Shown: positions 1 through 8,358 of the stretch, piece after piece
How the letters are laid out: each line of letters starts with the position of its first letter
Numbering within the stretch: position 1 is the first letter of the stretch
Source of the DNA: Trichomonas vaginalis G3
Taxonomy: Eukaryota > Parabasalia > Trichomonadida > Trichomonadidae
NCBI RefSeq assembly: GCF_026262505.1
Contig: NC_067205.1
Span: forward strand, 6,820,001-6,884,000
Length of the DNA stretch: 64,000 bases
Direction: 5' to 3'
Program-made: the position numbers and the translations under genes
The notes under the pieces: model-generated
What the model saw: the letters and a program-made list of their open reading frames with translations, nothing else
Told to the model about the DNA's origin: nothing
The model's database searches: none

Positions 1-3000
1 TAAGTGCATAATGTCGGTATCCTGGTAAAATATTTTGAAGTCCCATGTCCTCTGCAGTACAGAATACTTCATTCATAATACGTTTTGACATAGACAGAAT
101 TTAACACAAGTGGACAGAAGTTAAAGTGTCTGCAAATGCTTTTCGTTAGCTTGAAAATAGTTTTATCTGAAATCCAAACCTTCGAACTTCACTATATGGT
201 TGTAATTTCTTATAGCATATTTATAGCATCTTTGTCATCTACTATGGTTATTTTTGATCAATAGGAGATAGAATAGTTTTGCCATAAATGCTGTTCAGAA
301 TGAGTTTTTATAATTTCTTGTAAGGGGTTTTCTTCTTTCTTATACTTTAACCTTAACTCAAACAACTTCTTTACTTCATCTCTTATTCTCATATCTCTGT
401 TTCCATCGTAATAGTATCCTCTGCAACACTTCACATTTGACACCTTGATATTTTATGAGGTCTTGTAATGTTATATGGTCAACATACATGAGACAGCAAG
501 TGTTTGAACTTCTTGGAACGTTAAGTTCTGGATTTAGTTCAGGGTCGCAAACTATTAAATGAAAGTGTCTGGGTATACCAATCTCTGTTATCTTAATGAG
601 AACAAAGAAGCCAGACATAAACTTTTCACCAATGGGTTCCTTTTGGTCGTCATCGAATAAATGTCTCATGAGATACTCTGTGCTTAACATTTCTTCCTTC
701 AATACTTTTGGAATACCTTCTAAAGTATAAAGTCTTGCTATAGCTGAAGGATATAATGAAACAGTGTCGAAGTCAGCAATGAGTTTTCTTTGCTCTTTTG
801 TTTCATGTTATCTGACAACATACATCTTCCACTTGAATGCATCTCGAAATAAATTCTCTTGGTTTTGAGAGGTCATAAAGATTTCCATTCGGGAAGTATA
901 CTCTGTTCTCAAACAATTTGTTAGCATAGAAAAAATACTAACGTAGTCATAAACGTTTAAATCAAACTCTTTCAATAAGTCATTGCGGAACTTTACAAAA
1001 CCTTCTCTTAAAATTCTTACATCTTGTTTGCAGTAAAAGTGCTATATTTTTTCTAAGTCGAGTGGTTTTCATCTATTCTGCAACCTTTGATGGAATCTAT
1101 GTTTTTCATAATGTATCTGCATCATTGGATAAAACTTACATGCTTCAGAAATGACACCAGTTCTGTTGTCATTTGCTAACAAAACACTGCTGTAGTAGTT
1201 ATATGGAAATACTTCTTTCGGTCCTGTTTGTAAGTTAAACATAGCAGGAAATAGTTTAAGCTTCTTATTTATAACACTGTGAAGTCTTTTATAATAATTG
1301 CCCGTCCTTTATATAAACCAGTTATTTGCATTGTTCGTGAACCTTTAATGATGGGTTCCTTTCACTTCTGTCATGTGTCTTAAGATGAAGTTTATGTCAT
1401 AACTGAGGTTATGGAAATATATTAAACTCTTGTCAGGAAGTCGTTCCAAAAATTCTGTTGCACAGTTTTGACCCCAAATGCTTTGACTCACTGAACCATC
1501 TTCACTGTCATAACAGATGTTAAAAGCTTTATGAAAGCCATCCGTACTACACTCAAAGTCAGCAAAGAAAACGTGCTCAGGAATGAATTTACATTTAGCT
1601 TTATTTACTTCTTTTGACTCTGCTTTCTTCTTCAGTTGTACAAATACTTTGGAGCATATGTCAAATCTTTAAATGGTGCAAGGTTCTGTTTATATATAAG
1701 TCAGTCGTATATGTGAAAGTTCTCCATATAGAAATAGGTTCGAAATATTTGCACTCCCACAATGTTTTCATAACATCCCATAGCGTGTTGTTCTATCATA
1801 ACGAACTACATATTTATCTTCTCTCTTTGTATAATCTTCATCTGTTTCTCAATGTTCATTACCACAAGCTTTGAGAATTTCTTTATAGTTTCGAATGAAA
1901 TATGTTGTCATTGGTAATCTTTCATTTAGCATGTAGTGGTCTTCAACAAGAAGTAAGTCAATAGTTCTAACAGTTTCGCATTCGTTTGGTATATATCTCT
2001 TTATTTCATTATGTCTTGAGTCATTGAAATAACCAATGGTAACATTAAATGCTATACCTGTTGAATCGGAAATTTCTTGTACTTTACTTTGGGGAAAGTC
2101 TTTAACACGAATGACTTCTCTCATGTGGTCAATAGTTTCTTCATTTACTCCAGCCTGAATGCAAGCATAAACGAAACAATTGTCTTCTGTCATAAGTGCT
2201 GCAGTTCTTTTGTTCAGTTCATTGAAGATTTGGTAGCGTTCAAGATTTATAGATAACGTGCAAAGATACTTCCAGAACTGACCGCTTCTCTTCTTATAAA
2301 ACTTCTTTTCACCATTATCTTTCCAAAAGCTTTCTATAAGTGCTGGGTTTCCTGTTTGCTTAAGAGCTTCCAAAATGGCTTTCTGGTCATTTGTCAGTGT
2401 GCTTTCATCTCTATATGGTCTCTTTTTTGGTTTGCCTTTCTTTACATCTGACATCGTTAAGCCTTCATATTCTGTTAAATCATACATCTTTATTTCGGTA
2501 AGATTCTTTATGTTTGTCAAGAAGAAGTCATAGTGCATTTCAACAATACCTGCAGCATTTGCTCTATCTCTGATAAAATTCTCCTTCAAGAGCTGATGTA
2601 GTAATGTTCCAATATTATTGAGGTTTAACGTAGAACATTCATACTTTCCACCAAGTTTATAACATACCATCCATCTTTGTTGGGAGTTTATTTTAATCTT
2701 CTCTAAGAGTCTCATGAAAACCTTACCGAAATGTTTGTGTAAGTAGTCTCTGTTTGGTTCATCTAAAGCTTCGATGTTGAAGTCAATGAGTCTATTGCCT
2801 GACTTCACATTTCTCTTCCTATTCTCTTCATCTTTCTTTAACCATCTCTCACCTTCTTTTGGTTTGTCGTCAATGGAACGAATGACATCATTAGCTTTGC
2901 GAACTTGTTCTATAGCACTTTTAAACATCTCTCTTCTCTGTTGTTTCAGTGTGTCGTCTCTTCTTCTTGTTTCACCAACGTTTGCATTTGTTATGTCAAA

Positions 3001-3414
3001 CATTTCACGCCTTACTTCATGTGGTACAGCTCTTCTTGTTTCACCAACGTTTGAGTTCGTAAGTTCAAACATCTCTTGACGAACGTCATGAGAAAGAGCT
3101 TTACGAGTATGACCAACGTTTGCATTTGTTATGTAAAACATTTCTCTTCTTACTTCATGTGGTACTGAACGTCTATGATATAAGTCAATAGCAACGTCAT
3201 TTAAAGGAAAAGTTCTTGCATGGACTTCGTCCTCGCCGCGTTGCGACTTTATGAACTCATGAATTCTATCATAAGTTATTTCACCATTATAGTCTTTAAT
3301 GAAGTCGGCGAGTGATTTTTTGTTTGTCGCGTAATGCTTTGCAACATCTATATTAGCTTCTGTAAGAAGTTGTTTTATTTCCGAGTGTTCTAACTTAGAC
3401 AACTTCCGATACAT
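1..3414 (-). pseudogene. Protein-primed DNA polymerase B of Polinton A (fossil, several breaks)
   Basis: This is the family B, protein-primed replicative polymerase that copies Polintons. The readable N-terminal part (1849-3414, 521 aa) has a highly charged region with tandem copies of a motif around HEVRREMFDITNANVGETR, which may be DNA- or terminal-protein-binding. The remainder matches the polymerase of Polinton B at 32604-36350. The N-terminal repeat number differs between the sisters: A carries more copies of the EVRREMF unit than B. The gene is broken in several places and its 3' end lies beyond the window. Confidence 0.9.
3221..3247. repeat. GC-rich mini double hairpin inside polymerase B
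   Basis: These 27 bp are present in Polinton A and absent at the same position of Polinton B (around 36185). They hold GGACTTCGTCC (stem GGAC/GTCC, loop TTC) followed by CGCGTTGCG. The insertion is a multiple of three and is read as about nine extra residues. A related sequence lies in Polinton C at 50068-50097. See the finding on mini hairpins. Confidence 0.75.
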
Positions 3415-3504
3415 CTTTAGTAGGAAATAAAAAAAATATTTTTGAAAAAATTAGATTAGATTTTTTTAAGTTATTTTTCAAAATAATTTAATATTTTTAT
3501 TTTA

Positions 3505-3978
3505 ATGAAACACATGCAAGATTGCAAGTTCTTTTCATACAATGCTCTCGCTACTGTCATCAAGAATGAGTTCAATAATGCTTCAAACGTCAATGTTATC
3601 TTTAACAAGAAGTTTGTGAAAGAATCTAAGTTTGGTCAGTATGTCAGACCATTAGCTATTGTCATTGACCGCAAACGTTATACTTCACAAGAGTTAGCAG
3701 TAGTTTTGAAACAAAAGGGTTTCTTCGTGAATGTCAAAGATACTCATTATACTATTATAAAGAACTCCAACATTGACTTCTTCAGTATTGCTATGAATCT
3801 TTCCGAACAGAAAGAATATAAGAAGGGTGAAACAAATGTGAAATATTATTCTTCATCTCTGAAAACAATAACGAACAAAGATGTTATACAAAAGTTCTTA
3901 CCAAAGGTTGAAGAAGCTTCTATTGACATTGACGAAGGAAGTGAAATGGTTGAAGAAATTGACCCTGACGTCATTTAA
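3505..3978 (+). CDS. Polinton conserved protein, 157 aa, unknown function
   Basis: The protein is not recognised. It is basic in the first half (KKFVKESKFGQYVRPLAIVIDRKRY) and acidic at the C-terminus (EEASIDIDEGSEMVEEIDPDVI). It is encoded divergently from the polymerase across a 90-bp A/T-rich spacer, so the two may share a bidirectional promoter. The ATG follows TTTTTATTTTA, a leader seen before many genes of these elements. The sister gene at 36441-36914 is nearly identical, which supports real coding. It could be a replication accessory or terminal protein, but only its position suggests this. Confidence 0.75.
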   Translation: MKHMQDCKFFSYNALATVIKNEFNNASNVNVIFNKKFVKESKFGQYVRPLAIVIDRKRYTSQELAVVLKQKGFFVNVKDTHYTIIKNSNIDFFSIAMNLSEQKEYKKGETNVKYYSSSLKTITNKDVIQKFLPKVEEASIDIDEGSEMVEEIDPDVI

Positions 3979-3996
3979 GCAAAAATATATTTTTGG

Positions 3997-4212
3997 TTAG
4001 TCTTCATATCGATATTTTACAACAATTCCCCAATGTATAAACTTTTCATACGCTTTTTCATAAGCTTTATATACCTTCAGAAATTTTGCATAATCTTTAG
4101 AAGCATTTAGATATTGTTTAAATGCTTTGTATGTCTTCAGAAATTTTGCATAATCTTTTACATGTTGTTCGTTCTCTTCTTCTGTCATGAGTTCCGAATA
4201 TTCTAAATTCAT
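3997..4212 (-). CDS. Small Lys/Tyr-rich Polinton protein, 71 aa
   Basis: No known family is recognised. It contains an internal duplication, KDYAKFLKTYKAFKQY then KDYAKFLKVYKAYEKAY, probably amphipathic helices. It ends 18 bp from the stop of the convergent 157-aa gene. The copy in Polinton B (36933-37148) is identical in protein sequence, which implies purifying selection or very recent descent. Confidence 0.7.
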   Translation of the reverse strand: MNLEYSELMTEEENEQHVKDYAKFLKTYKAFKQYLNASKDYAKFLKVYKAYEKAYEKFIHWGIVVKYRYED

Positions 4213-4266
4213 GTTCTTTCATATGAGATAAAATTTTATAAAAAAATAAAATTAGCTTAGATTTTT

Positions 4267-5112
4267 TTATTCTTCCTCTTTGAAGTTATCGAAATATTCT
4301 GTTATTTTTTCCTTCAGTAATGTTAAGTCTTCTTTGAATGTAAGTATTGTGCAACCTTTGATGTCATAGTGTGTTTGAGGAAGAGTATTTTTGACAATTT
4401 CCTTTATTTGCTCATTCGGTGTCATTGAAATCGGTAAGTTTTCACGATAGAACCAGTTTCTGTCAGATTTGTAAATCTTAGCAAGGTCATAAAAGCTTTT
4501 GTTGTTTCTTCTGACTAAATGCAACATAACCATATCTCTGTCTTCTTCTTTCTCCAACTCTTCAGTATATATCATATACTTATAACTCTTTTCCTTTCCT
4601 TTTGGTACCGAACGTGGTATTCTTTTCTGTATGCTTTTGTCTTTGGATTCAATGACTTCATCTTTTGCTTGAAGTTTCTTTTCCATCTCTCCACGTTCTG
4701 CTTTATATAGTTCATCTAACATCATGAAAATATAACAAGCATAACGAGGTGAAGCCCACATTGCTACAGCATTTACTAAAAGTCTATGAACATAATAACC
4801 TTTCAAACCAGGAGCCAAATTCTTGCGATTTTCGTACGGAATCTCTTCCCTCGGTTTTCCGAGGGAAGCAATCATATGAGGAAATTCTTCTAAAAGTTCT
4901 TTTGCCTGTTGGTTTTCAAACCAATGATATGCTTGCTTTGTAGAAAGAAGAGCATTCAAAATACTTTGCATTTGGTACATGTCATCTTTGACTGAACGAA
5001 TAAGACGTAACTGTTTGTTATACTGTATGTACTCGTATTCTTCATTTATGGCTTCATGAACGATAGCAATTGTTGTGTTCTCTAATGTTGACATTACTGT
5101 CTTTACATACAA
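4267..5112 (-). CDS. KilA-N domain protein, 281 aa
   Basis: The KilA-N core lies at roughly residues 95-135 (PGLKGYYVHRLLVNAVAMWA followed by SPRYACYIFMMLDEL). A charged helix follows (about 136-165), then a C-terminal domain with conserved aromatic residues. KilA-N is a DNA-binding domain of large DNA viruses and phages, often joined to varied C-terminal modules, so a regulatory or DNA-binding role is likely. The start MYVKTVMS and its 5' leader are shared with the GIY-YIG gene of Polinton B (38118-38747). A start at the second ATG (MSTLEN) is also possible. The sister gene is at 37202-38047. Confidence 0.8.
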   Translation of the reverse strand: MYVKTVMSTLENTTIAIVHEAINEEYEYIQYNKQLRLIRSVKDDMYQMQSILNALLSTKQAYHWFENQQAKELLEEFPHMIASLGKPREEIPYENRKNLAPGLKGYYVHRLLVNAVAMWASPRYACYIFMMLDELYKAERGEMEKKLQAKDEVIESKDKSIQKRIPRSVPKGKEKSYKYMIYTEELEKEEDRDMVMLHLVRRNNKSFYDLAKIYKSDRNWFYRENLPISMTPNEQIKEIVKNTLPQTHYDIKGCTILTFKEDLTLLKEKITEYFDNFKEEE

Positions 5113-5460
5113 AATAAAAAAATAAATAAAAATAAAACTAACTTTATTTTTCTGTGTTAAAGAAATGTTAAAAATTCAGGGTTACATATGTGAAAAGAAG
5201 TCACGAACAAATGAAGGTCATAAGATTCAGCACATAATTCTGAATTGAATGGTGTGTCATACATGTCAAGCCGTCAAGAATTGAAGGAGATACGAGGCTA
5301 TAAAGATTTTGGATATTTTCTGACACACACCCTGAGGGAAAAGTGACAAAACACGACGATAGAAAAAAGTGACAAAATGGGAGAAAGTTGTTCCCCGACC
5401 AAAATGCAATCATGTCGAAAAAGTGACATTTGTAAAGTTAGACGATAGGATTTCCTGAAA

Positions 5461-5739
5461 AAGTGCAAGACTTGTTCTGAATCAGGACAAGATTTGTCTT
5501 GAAAAAATACAAGACTTGTTCTGAAAAAATACAAGACTTGTTCTGAAAAAATACAAGACTTGTCTTGAATCAGGACAATTGTTCTCAAATTTGAGAACTT
5601 TACAAGAAAAACTGACTAAAAAGTGCAAGACTTGTTCTGAATCAGGACAAGATTTGTCTTGAAAAAATACAAGACTTGTTCTGAAAAAATACAAGACTTG
5701 TTCTGAAAAAATACAAGACTTGTCTTGAATCAGGACAAA
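5461..5739. repeat. Nested tandem repeats (160-bp unit with about 20-bp subrepeats)
   Basis: A 160-bp unit starts at 5461 and again at 5621, the second copy being partial. Inside each, a roughly 20-bp motif AATACAAGACTTGTTCTG is repeated three times, together with CAAGACTTGT and CAGGACAA variants. A perfect 18-bp palindrome GTTCTCAAATTTGAGAAC lies at 5581-5598. The 5113-6023 interval of A has no supported gene; B carries its GIY-YIG gene at the corresponding place. Short open frames here only read through the repeat. Confidence 0.85.
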
Positions 5740-5964
5740 ACTTTACAAAATGTAAACTTTACATAACCGTTTCTATCGTACATGATATTTAGTTGACATT
5801 GTAAACTATCTTCATGTAAAGTATGGCGGTTTGAAACCGTCGGGAACCTTCACTTTTTTGACGAACTTTCCGCAGCAATTTTTAAAATTTGTGAAAACTC
5901 AACGGTTTGACACGTGCCATATGTCATTTTACTCAGAATTTTGTGCTGAATTCAGCAAAAATAA

Positions 5965-6017
5965 AGTTTATGTTAGCATGTTAGATCTAACATGTTTTCT
6001 AACATGTTTTCTAACAT
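5965..6017. repeat. Palindrome-cored boundary repeat, copy A1
   Basis: The core GTTAGATCTAAC is at 5980-5991 and is flanked by iterated (A)TGTTAGAAAA units, here on the minus strand. It forms an inverted pair with 7066-7125, and together they bracket the gene 6024-6965. The same arrangement occurs in Polinton B (38770-38826 and 39883-39930). Confidence 0.8.
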
Positions 6018-6023
6018 AACTAT

Positions 6024-6965
6024 TTACAAGCGTTTTACATGGTATATGTTGCGATGGTTCATGACTTTAAACAGTTTTGTAGCTTCGATTTCCTCTGTCA
6101 GTATGTCAAAAATTTTAACTATGCCGAAGGTTTCTTTATATTTCTTCTTGACATCAGATAATAGGAAATCGTCAACTGTTGGATAGTTTTTGTTCAGAAA
6201 TGTCAACATATCCATTTTATTTTCTGCTGGTTTCTCTACTTCTTTCTTTAAGTCAGCATAGTCGTTTCTCATACGTTCTATCTCTTTGACAGAATAGTTA
6301 TATTTCCTTATTGCTGCTTTACATTTAGAACATTGTGGGTTCATTTTTGCGTTATACATTGAAATTTGACCTGCTAGAACAACTAAGGCGTCAATGGTTT
6401 TCTTTAACTCAAACATAGCGGGTCTTATTTGTTTGTTCCATACTTTGCCTCTTCTATCTTTATCTCTTATTTCCCAAACACATTCAGCAACTAATGAAAC
6501 AAAGTTATCGTAGGTCTTAAATTCTTCAGATTTATATATGTCAGAAACATTCTTATAAACCATGTCGCAATCTTTGTCCATAACTTTATGGTTGCAATGA
6601 AAACCAAGGAATTCATAATTTACTTTACGTATGAACTTCTTTATTTCTACTGAGTCAGTTGTTTTGACTTCAATTTCGTCGAATTCAGGAATAGTTAGTT
6701 TTTGTTGTTGGATTTCAGGCAATTTGGGTAAATGGTCAATAATGTCCTGCATTTCATAAAGATACTGTTCATTTGTTTCATCTTTCGCACTACAGTCTAA
6801 ATTACTTGTTAAAAGTTCTTGCTTTATCTTCTGGATTTTTGTTTCGAAAGTATATGAAGAAGGAATGAAGCTTTTCATCTCTACTAACATAGATGTTGGA
6901 TTCATGACTAAAGAGTTTGGTGAAGTTGTTGTTTGAATTGTTGTTGTGCCGATTGTTGAAATCAT
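6024..6965 (-). CDS. Polinton conserved protein, 313 aa, unknown; lies between inverted repeats
   Basis: No family is recognised. It has a Thr/Ser-rich N-terminus (about 1-30), an acidic central part and a possible zinc-binding pair CSKCKAAIRKYNY at about residue 210, followed by a charged coiled-coil-like stretch. The leader resembles that of the KilA-N gene (TTTTTATTTTGTATAAAAGA). The gene is bracketed by inverted copies of the GTTAGATCTAAC repeat, a cassette-like arrangement conserved in Polinton B (38841-39782). Confidence 0.75.
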   Translation of the reverse strand: MISTIGTTTIQTTTSPNSLVMNPTSMLVEMKSFIPSSYTFETKIQKIKQELLTSNLDCSAKDETNEQYLYEMQDIIDHLPKLPEIQQQKLTIPEFDEIEVKTTDSVEIKKFIRKVNYEFLGFHCNHKVMDKDCDMVYKNVSDIYKSEEFKTYDNFVSLVAECVWEIRDKDRRGKVWNKQIRPAMFELKKTIDALVVLAGQISMYNAKMNPQCSKCKAAIRKYNYSVKEIERMRNDYADLKKEVEKPAENKMDMLTFLNKNYPTVDDFLLSDVKKKYKETFGIVKIFDILTEEIEATKLFKVMNHRNIYHVKRL

Positions 6966-7065
6966 ATCTTTTATACAAAATAAAAATTTTTCTTAGAAAA
7001 AAATTAGCGTTATTTTTCTTTCATAAGGAAATGTCAAAAATTCATGATTTTCGAGAGTTTTAGAC

Positions 7066-7125
7066 CATGTTAGAAAAGTGGTTAGAAAACGTGTTAGATC
7101 TAACATTCTAACATAAACATTATTT
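7066..7125. repeat. Palindrome-cored boundary repeat, copy A2
   Basis: The core GTTAGATCTAAC is at 7093-7104, preceded by two TTAGAAAA units and followed by ATTCTAACATAAAC. It is the inverted partner of 5965-6017. A third copy in the same orientation as this one lies at 15843-15880, next to the terminal repeat. Confidence 0.8.
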
Positions 7126-7201
7126 TTGGTGTAAATTTATGAAAACATTAATAATACATGACTGTTCTCATTCATGTCTGATTTACATCTAATGAAAAAG
7201 T

Positions 7202-8287
7202 TTAGAAGAATTTTCTTATTCTTTCTGGCATATTTTTGTCTTTCCAGTACTCCCGCTCTAATGGTCCCAGATGTGTTGGCTTTGACTCTCTCAAGTTCTT
7301 AGATGGTATAACATCTTCAACACCTCCTTCATATCTTACTTTATAAGTGTCATCGTTTATGTTGTAGTCAAGTATTTCAATAACCACTCCTCGCTTTGCT
7401 TCGTCAATGGTTTCAGCAAGTTTGCCATTACTACTTTCAACTAATTTATGACGAGGATAAAACGCAATAGAGTCGTCGGCAGCTTTTATAAGATATCCAT
7501 TACCTTGCGTAGAGTCTACGATATAATAATTTCGACTTAACCTTAAACGTTTCTTTGTCAACGGTTTGTCGTCAAGAACTACACGAACTTTTGTACCAGG
7601 AATGAGGGTAAATTGTGTTGAATTTCTGATATTTTGTGTTTGGCTTCGTTTCTTTTGTATATACTTTTCTTCTTGTTGTTGTGTCATTGAATTTGGTGTA
7701 TGTCCTGTTGTAGAATGTGTTGAGGAATTATATACTTCGAGAAAATGTTTCATTGTTTCTTCGGTAAAGTCTCGCTCTTGATTTAAATCTCTGAGCGTTC
7801 TTATGAAGCGGTTTATGATGCCGAGTATGTTATGGTTATGGTCTTCAGTAGTGTAGTGAGTTATGTTATGCTTAATGAGAAATTCTGTGATTTCATTGCT
7901 GAGGTATGCACTGTCTTGGTCTGATGTTAAAGTACTTGGGCTATGTTCTGCTACAAACTTTTGTAAAACTCTTAACACTTCACGAGTTCCTTTATTTTTC
8001 ATTGGATATGCATATGCTTTACGAGTGTTAACATTAATGAAGATGAGGAATGGTTTATGTCCTCCTTTTCTGCTTTGAATGAGAGTGTCAAATTGGTATG
8101 CGTCAGGAGTGTTGGAGTAAATTGGTAAAAAGTAGTCGTAAGGGTTTATTTTTGTTTGATGTACAACATTTTTGTCAAAGAACCTTTTCACTTCAGCTCT
8201 GTTAGTAAATCCCCAACTCTTTGCAGCTTCATTGAATTTCTTAAATGACCTCCATGGATGTTGTTCGAATACTTCTTTCAAGCTCAT
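7202..8287 (-). CDS. Polinton integrase (retroviral-type, rve fold), 361 aa
   Basis: The integrase joins element ends to target DNA and makes the 5-6 bp duplication typical of the family. It has a short N-terminal helical region, the core with FDTLIQ at about 65, LTSDQDSAYLSNE at about 120 and an IRTLRDLNQERDF helix near 165, then a basic linker (EEKYIQKKRSQTQN) and a C-terminal SH3/chromo-like part (GVVIEILDYNINDDTYKVRYEGG). Sister: 40113-41096. The adjacent fibre gene ends 60 bp downstream of its start region, on the same strand. Confidence 0.9.
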   Translation of the reverse strand: MSLKEVFEQHPWRSFKKFNEAAKSWGFTNRAEVKRFFDKNVVHQTKINPYDYFLPIYSNTPDAYQFDTLIQSRKGGHKPFLIFINVNTRKAYAYPMKNKGTREVLRVLQKFVAEHSPSTLTSDQDSAYLSNEITEFLIKHNITHYTTEDHNHNILGIINRFIRTLRDLNQERDFTEETMKHFLEVYNSSTHSTTGHTPNSMTQQQEEKYIQKKRSQTQNIRNSTQFTLIPGTKVRVVLDDKPLTKKRLRLSRNYYIVDSTQGNGYLIKAADDSIAFYPRHKLVESSNGKLAETIDEAKRGVVIEILDYNINDDTYKVRYEGGVEDVIPSKNLRESKPTHLGPLEREYWKDKNMPERIRKFF

Positions 8288-8314
8288 TTATGTAAAGTTA
8301 AAGATTTTATTCAA

Positions 8315-8358
8315 GACGGTAAGCCCGCAAAGCAGGCTCAAGCGCGTTCATTGAACGC
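8315..8358. repeat. GC-rich mini double hairpin between integrase and fibre genes
   Basis: AGCCCGCAAAGCAGGCT (stem with AAA loop, one mismatch) is followed by CAAG and then CGCGTTCATTGAACGCG, a second perfect stem that overlaps the fibre stop codon. In Polinton B only the second stem and part of the first remain (around 41123-41150); the 20 bp at 8315-8334 are extra in A. It may also act as a transcript-end hairpin. Confidence 0.7.
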
